Below, piece by piece: positions 60,683 to 64,000 of a stretch of 64,000 bases of DNA. Position numbers and translations under genes: made by a program. The stretch comes from Ascoidea asiatica (lineage: Eukaryota > Ascomycota > Saccharomycetes > Ascoideales > Ascoideaceae), in assembly GCA_001600695.1 (NCBI GenBank), contig BCKQ01000003.1:1178001-1242000 (forward strand). Reading direction: 5' to 3'. The notes below the pieces were generated by a model. The model did not search any database. It had not been told where the DNA came from and worked only from the letters and a program-made list of their open reading frames with translations. Position 1 is the first letter of the stretch, and each line of letters opens with the position of its first letter.

Positions 60683-62899
60683 ATGCTCAGGTCTCCACTA
60701 AGAACAATATCATATCCCTTAAAGAAAAACATTAATCAGATATGTTATTGTTCAACCAAATTTAAATCTAACTCTAAATTATTCAACTCTATTTATTATA
60801 ATCAAAAATCATTCAATTCAACAATTTCATTTCCTTCAAAGGATTCTATTTACTCAAAGTTTCAATTTCCATCAGCAACTCATTCTATTCAATCAATTGA
60901 TAAAAATTTAAGTAATTTAATTAATAATAATACTAAAGTTATAATTGATGGATGGATTGATCAAAAACCAAAAAAAATTTCAAAAAATTTATTATTTATA
61001 AATTTTAGAGATTTTAATGGTGATTTAACTCAATTAATTTATAATTCAAATGAAAATTTAACTGAAAATCAAAAAGATTTATTTGATTTAATCAAATCTT
61101 CTCAAGTTGAAGATTCAATATCTGTTTCAGGTTATATTCATAAACGTCATATTCCTCAACAAGAAAAAGAGCAAAGTAGTAATAGTGATGACAAGTCATT
61201 ATTATGGGATTTAAAAATAACTGATTTTCAAATTTTAAATAATTCATCTTTAATAACTTCTCAATTAAATAATTTAAAAAAAACTCCAGATTTATATCCA
61301 TCAAAATATCGTTATTTACAATTGAGATCAAATTATTTTCAAAAAAATATTAGAAAAAGATCAGAAATATCTCAAATTATTCGAAATTTCTTAATTAATG
61401 AAAAAAATTTTATAGAAATTGAAACTCCATTATTATTTAAATCAACTCCAGAAGGTGCAAGAGAATTTTTAATTCCAACAAGATTTAAAAATTCATTCTA
61501 TGCTTTACCACAATCTCCTCAACAATATAAACAATTATTAATGGCAAGTGGTTTTAATAAATATTTTCAAATTGCAAAATGTTTTAGAGATGAAGATTTA
61601 AGAAGTGATAGACAGCCTGAATTCACTCAAATTGATTTAGAAATGAGTTTCTCAAATCATAATCATATTCAAAATTTAATTCAATCTTTAATTATCAAAA
61701 TTTGGGATAAAGCTGTGAATTTATCACTTTATTCTCCAATTATTACTTCCAGTAATAATAATAACGATCAATCAATTGGCAATCAATCAATTAATCATGA
61801 TAGTTTAATAGAACTAGAAAGAGATAATTCTTCAATAATTCCAAAATTAACTTATAATAATGCTTTAAATTATTATGGTATTGATAAACCAGATTTAAGA
61901 TATAATATTAGTTTTATAAATCTAGCAGAACTTAATTATATAGAGAAAACTGAATCAAATGATTTTCCAATTTTTGAAATTTGTATATTGAAAAAAGATT
62001 CAGTCAATTTCAAATTAAATAAATCTTTATATGATAAAAAAAATTATAAATTAAGAAAACCAATAATTTTTGAAATTAAATCTGAAAAGGATATTGAAGA
62101 TTTGATTGAAAATTTTGAAAAAACTAAAATTGTTAAATTTAAAGATTCAGAAAAATTAAATTTATTAAAGTTTTTAAATTTAAAAGTTGGTGATATTATT
62201 GCAGGTTCAACAAGAGCAGAATTAACTTATGAAAATCCAACTCCGTTAGGTAGATTTCGTCAATTAGTTATTGAAAATCATCCTGATCTATTTAGAAAAA
62301 AATTAATAAAAAACAATGAAACTAATAATGAAATCAGTGAAATAAATCAACCTTTATTAAAAGATACTTTTGTTGCAACTTGGTTAGTTGATTTTCCATT
62401 GTTTTCTCCAACTGAAGAACAAGAACCATTAATAATTAATAATAATAAATATCCAAATTATAATTTTGATAAATTAGAATCTACTCATCATCCTTTTACA
62501 ATGGTCAATTTAGATGATTATGAAATGTTAGAAACTAATCCTTTAAAAGTTAGAGGTGATCATTATGATATTGTAATTAATGGAATTGAAGTTGGTGGAG
62601 GTTCTAGAAGAGTTCATGATCCAATTTTACAAAATTTTATATTTAAAAAAATTTTAAAAATTGATAATTCTGAAGAATTATTTGGACATTTATTACATGC
62701 TTTTAGTACTGGTTGTCCACCACATGCTGGTTTAGCATTAGGATTTGATAGAATGTGTGCAATGTTAATTGGTAGTAAAAGTATTAGAGACGTTATTGCC
62801 TTTCCAAAAAATATGAATGGTGCTGATGTTGTTGTCGGTAGTCCTTCAAACGTTCAAGATAAAGTCTTGAAAGAATATTTCATTAAAAAATTAGAATGA
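60683..62899 (+). CDS. MSD1: Mitochondrial aspartyl-tRNA synthetase
   Basis: 738-residue class IIb synthetase of the bacterial/mitochondrial AspRS type (S. cerevisiae Msd1 has 658). The N-terminus is Ser/Lys/Arg-rich (MLRSPLRTISYPLKK) and suits a mitochondrial presequence. An OB-fold anticodon domain follows (about 90-190; VIIDGWIDQKP, LLFINFRDFNGDLTQLIY). Class II motif 1 lies near 229-260 (FIEIETPLLFKSTPEGAREF), motif 2 near 301-316 (FRDEDLRSDRQPEFTQ) and motif 3 near 682-695 (AGLALGFDRMCAML). The mitochondrial-type insertion domain between motifs 2 and 3 is expanded by Asn/Ser/Lys-rich sequence. VRGDHYDIVINGIEVGGGSRR and HHPFTM match the family. The gene starts 234 bases after the tRNA. 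Confidence 0.96.
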   Translation: MLRSPLRTISYPLKKNINQICYCSTKFKSNSKLFNSIYYNQKSFNSTISFPSKDSIYSKFQFPSATHSIQSIDKNLSNLINNNTKVIIDGWIDQKPKKISKNLLFINFRDFNGDLTQLIYNSNENLTENQKDLFDLIKSSQVEDSISVSGYIHKRHIPQQEKEQSSNSDDKSLLWDLKITDFQILNNSSLITSQLNNLKKTPDLYPSKYRYLQLRSNYFQKNIRKRSEISQIIRNFLINEKNFIEIETPLLFKSTPEGAREFLIPTRFKNSFYALPQSPQQYKQLLMASGFNKYFQIAKCFRDEDLRSDRQPEFTQIDLEMSFSNHNHIQNLIQSLIIKIWDKAVNLSLYSPIITSSNNNNDQSIGNQSINHDSLIELERDNSSIIPKLTYNNALNYYGIDKPDLRYNISFINLAELNYIEKTESNDFPIFEICILKKDSVNFKLNKSLYDKKNYKLRKPIIFEIKSEKDIEDLIENFEKTKIVKFKDSEKLNLLKFLNLKVGDIIAGSTRAELTYENPTPLGRFRQLVIENHPDLFRKKLIKNNETNNEISEINQPLLKDTFVATWLVDFPLFSPTEEQEPLIINNNKYPNYNFDKLESTHHPFTMVNLDDYEMLETNPLKVRGDHYDIVINGIEVGGGSRRVHDPILQNFIFKKILKIDNSEELFGHLLHAFSTGCPPHAGLALGFDRMCAMLIGSKSIRDVIAFPKNMNGADVVVGSPSNVQDKVLKEYFIKKLE

Positions 62900-63357
62900 A
62901 ATATTTAGTCCTGAGGGTTCAATATGAATTCCAGTTTACCAAATAATTAAAATTAAAATTCACTCGAGTAATTGAACCAATTATTGAATGAATATCCAAT
63001 TAATTTTTTCTTAAGAAATTTGTTTGAATATTTTCATAAACATTGTTTCAATTATCGTATGTTAAAATGTCTTACTTTTTCAAAAAAAAAACGAATAATG
63101 TTTCTGAATAATTATTTAATGCAATTCAGTTACTTCGAAACAAAAAACGAAAAACAAAAAATTTCTTTTCAATGTTCATTCAATTAGCGTTATTTTATCA
63201 CAGTGTTATCAAAAGATTTTCAAGGCACTGTTCTGCAAATACTACTCTACTTTATATATAAAATGTTTTTGTTGATATTGAAAAGTTACGTGTATATATT
63301 ATATTTTTTAATTAAAACTTATAGATAAATTAGAAATAAAAAACTATAGAAATCATA
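62900..63357. other. Convergent 3' region at the right edge
   Basis: 458 bases between the MSD1 stop and the stop of the partial gene. AT-rich, with A-runs near 63,083 and ATATATAT patches. A 71-codon frame (62972-63187) has no family features. It holds the two 3' UTRs. Confidence 0.55.
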
Positions 63358-64000
63358 CTAATAAGAAGAATTTTTAATTTTTCTAATAATAATTTGTAAA
63401 ATATTTTTAGTATTATCATCAAATTTACTAGATATTAAATCATTACTTATAATATTATCATTCAAATAATCAGAAAACTTTTTTGTTAATTTTAATTTAT
63501 CATCACTTGATTTAATTATTTTTGATATATATGCAGAAAATTTATTGACAGATAATTGTAAATTATCAATTAATGAATTTGTATCAATAATTAAGTTTTT
63601 CTTAGCATTTTTAATTGAATTACTTTTTGGATTCAATTGAGATTGAGATTTCAATTGATATTGTAATTTAATTGAAGGTAATAGTATAAATTTAATTGGT
63701 AAAGTTATATCCAAGAATATTGAGTCTAAATTATTTGGAAATGAAGTTAATAAACTATTTATGATATGATTTGAAAGATAAATTCTATCAAGATCAATAT
63801 AATTTTCAATTAAATTTAAGAAGTTTAAAGAAAAATCATAAATTTTTGATTGATTTGAATTTAAAGTATTAATTGCAGTATCATAAATAATTAAAGCAAC
63901 ATCACCTTTTAAAGCAGGATTATTTTCTGGATTTCCAAGCATATTAATATCAGCTTCAGGTAATTTATTTAATAATGAATTTAAATTTTCTTTATCTTTA
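63358..64000 (-). CDS. Unidentified protein, C-terminal part (cut by right edge)
   Basis: The frame ending at 63358 contains an ATG at 63942 but remains open in phase beyond it to the window edge (KDKENLNSLLNKLPEADINM), so the Met is internal and the true start is outside. At least 213 residues are visible. NMLGNPENNPALKGDVALIIYDTAINTL near 63,860-63,945 looks like a conserved block; the rest is predicted helical (YDFSLNFLNLIENYIDLDRIYL, ISNDLISSKFDD), with a Gln/Ser/Asn-rich loop. It could be the end of a helical-repeat protein, but I cannot name the family. Confidence 0.7.
   Translation of the reverse strand, partial: KDKENLNSLLNKLPEADINMLGNPENNPALKGDVALIIYDTAINTLNSNQSKIYDFSLNFLNLIENYIDLDRIYLSNHIINSLLTSFPNNLDSIFLDITLPIKFILLPSIKLQYQLKSQSQLNPKSNSIKNAKKNLIIDTNSLIDNLQLSVNKFSAYISKIIKSSDDKLKLTKKFSDYLNDNIISNDLISSKFDDNTKNILQIIIRKIKNSSY

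Overview
This window is nuclear DNA of a very AT-rich budding yeast (Saccharomycotina). The evidence is compact, mostly intronless genes with unmistakable yeast orthologues (ALG12, CHS7, RRN5, RPO41, TSC3, EXG1, PEF1, MSD1), a tRNA-Pro(AGG), one short intron with the yeast signals GTATGT and TACTAAC, and proteins full of Asn, Gln and Ser runs. Coding sequence uses almost only A/T-ending codons. Single ambiguous bases at 7062, 7146 and 7369 indicate a draft assembly. I cannot name the species. CTG codons are too rare to settle the genetic-code clade, although two lie in membrane segments of transporter paralogues where Leu fits better than Ser.

Layout. 1-4.5 kb: the 3' end of an unidentified gene, the zinc chaperone ZNG1 (minus) and the mannosyltransferase ALG12 (plus), the last two diverging from a pyrimidine-rich tract. 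4.5-9.2 kb: a gene desert with AT-rich minisatellites, leading into a Q/N-rich C2H2 zinc-finger protein (9.2-12.2 kb). 12.8-17 kb: CHS7 (chitin synthase export) and a mitochondrial Hsp70 of SSQ1 type. 17.8-25.4 kb: RRN5 (Pol I upstream activation factor) convergent with RPO41 (mitochondrial RNA polymerase). 26.3-31.2 kb: a membrane-anchored GH81 endoglucanase, a peroxiredoxin with a peroxisomal C-terminus, and the penta-EF-hand protein PEF1. 31.2-35.6 kb: a second desert. 35.6-36.9 kb: the exoglucanase EXG1. 38.5-46 kb: three tandem MFS transporter paralogues of the YCR023C type. 47.5-50.1 kb: a xylose/aldose reductase and an alpha/beta hydrolase. 51.2-53.4 kb: a coiled-coil protein with 21-bp heptad repeats. 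55.0-55.5 kb: TSC3, which is visible only after removing a 142-nt intron. 56.3-60.0 kb: a large acidic protein with several SUMO-interacting-like motifs. 60.4 kb: tRNA-Pro. 60.7-62.9 kb: the mitochondrial aspartyl-tRNA synthetase. The right edge cuts an unidentified minus-strand gene.

Themes. Cell wall (CHS7, ENG, EXG1) and mitochondrial gene expression or Fe-S biogenesis (RPO41, MSD1, SSQ1) recur, but as in other yeasts the genes are independent units, not operons. I found no mobile element, CRISPR array or clear gene cluster beyond the transporter array. The parts most worth a second look are the spliced TSC3, the multi-SIM protein, the GGTGT/ACACC inverted repeats about 0.5 kb upstream of two of the three transporters, the paired-duplication zinc-finger protein, and intergenic islands that are much richer in G+C than the genes.
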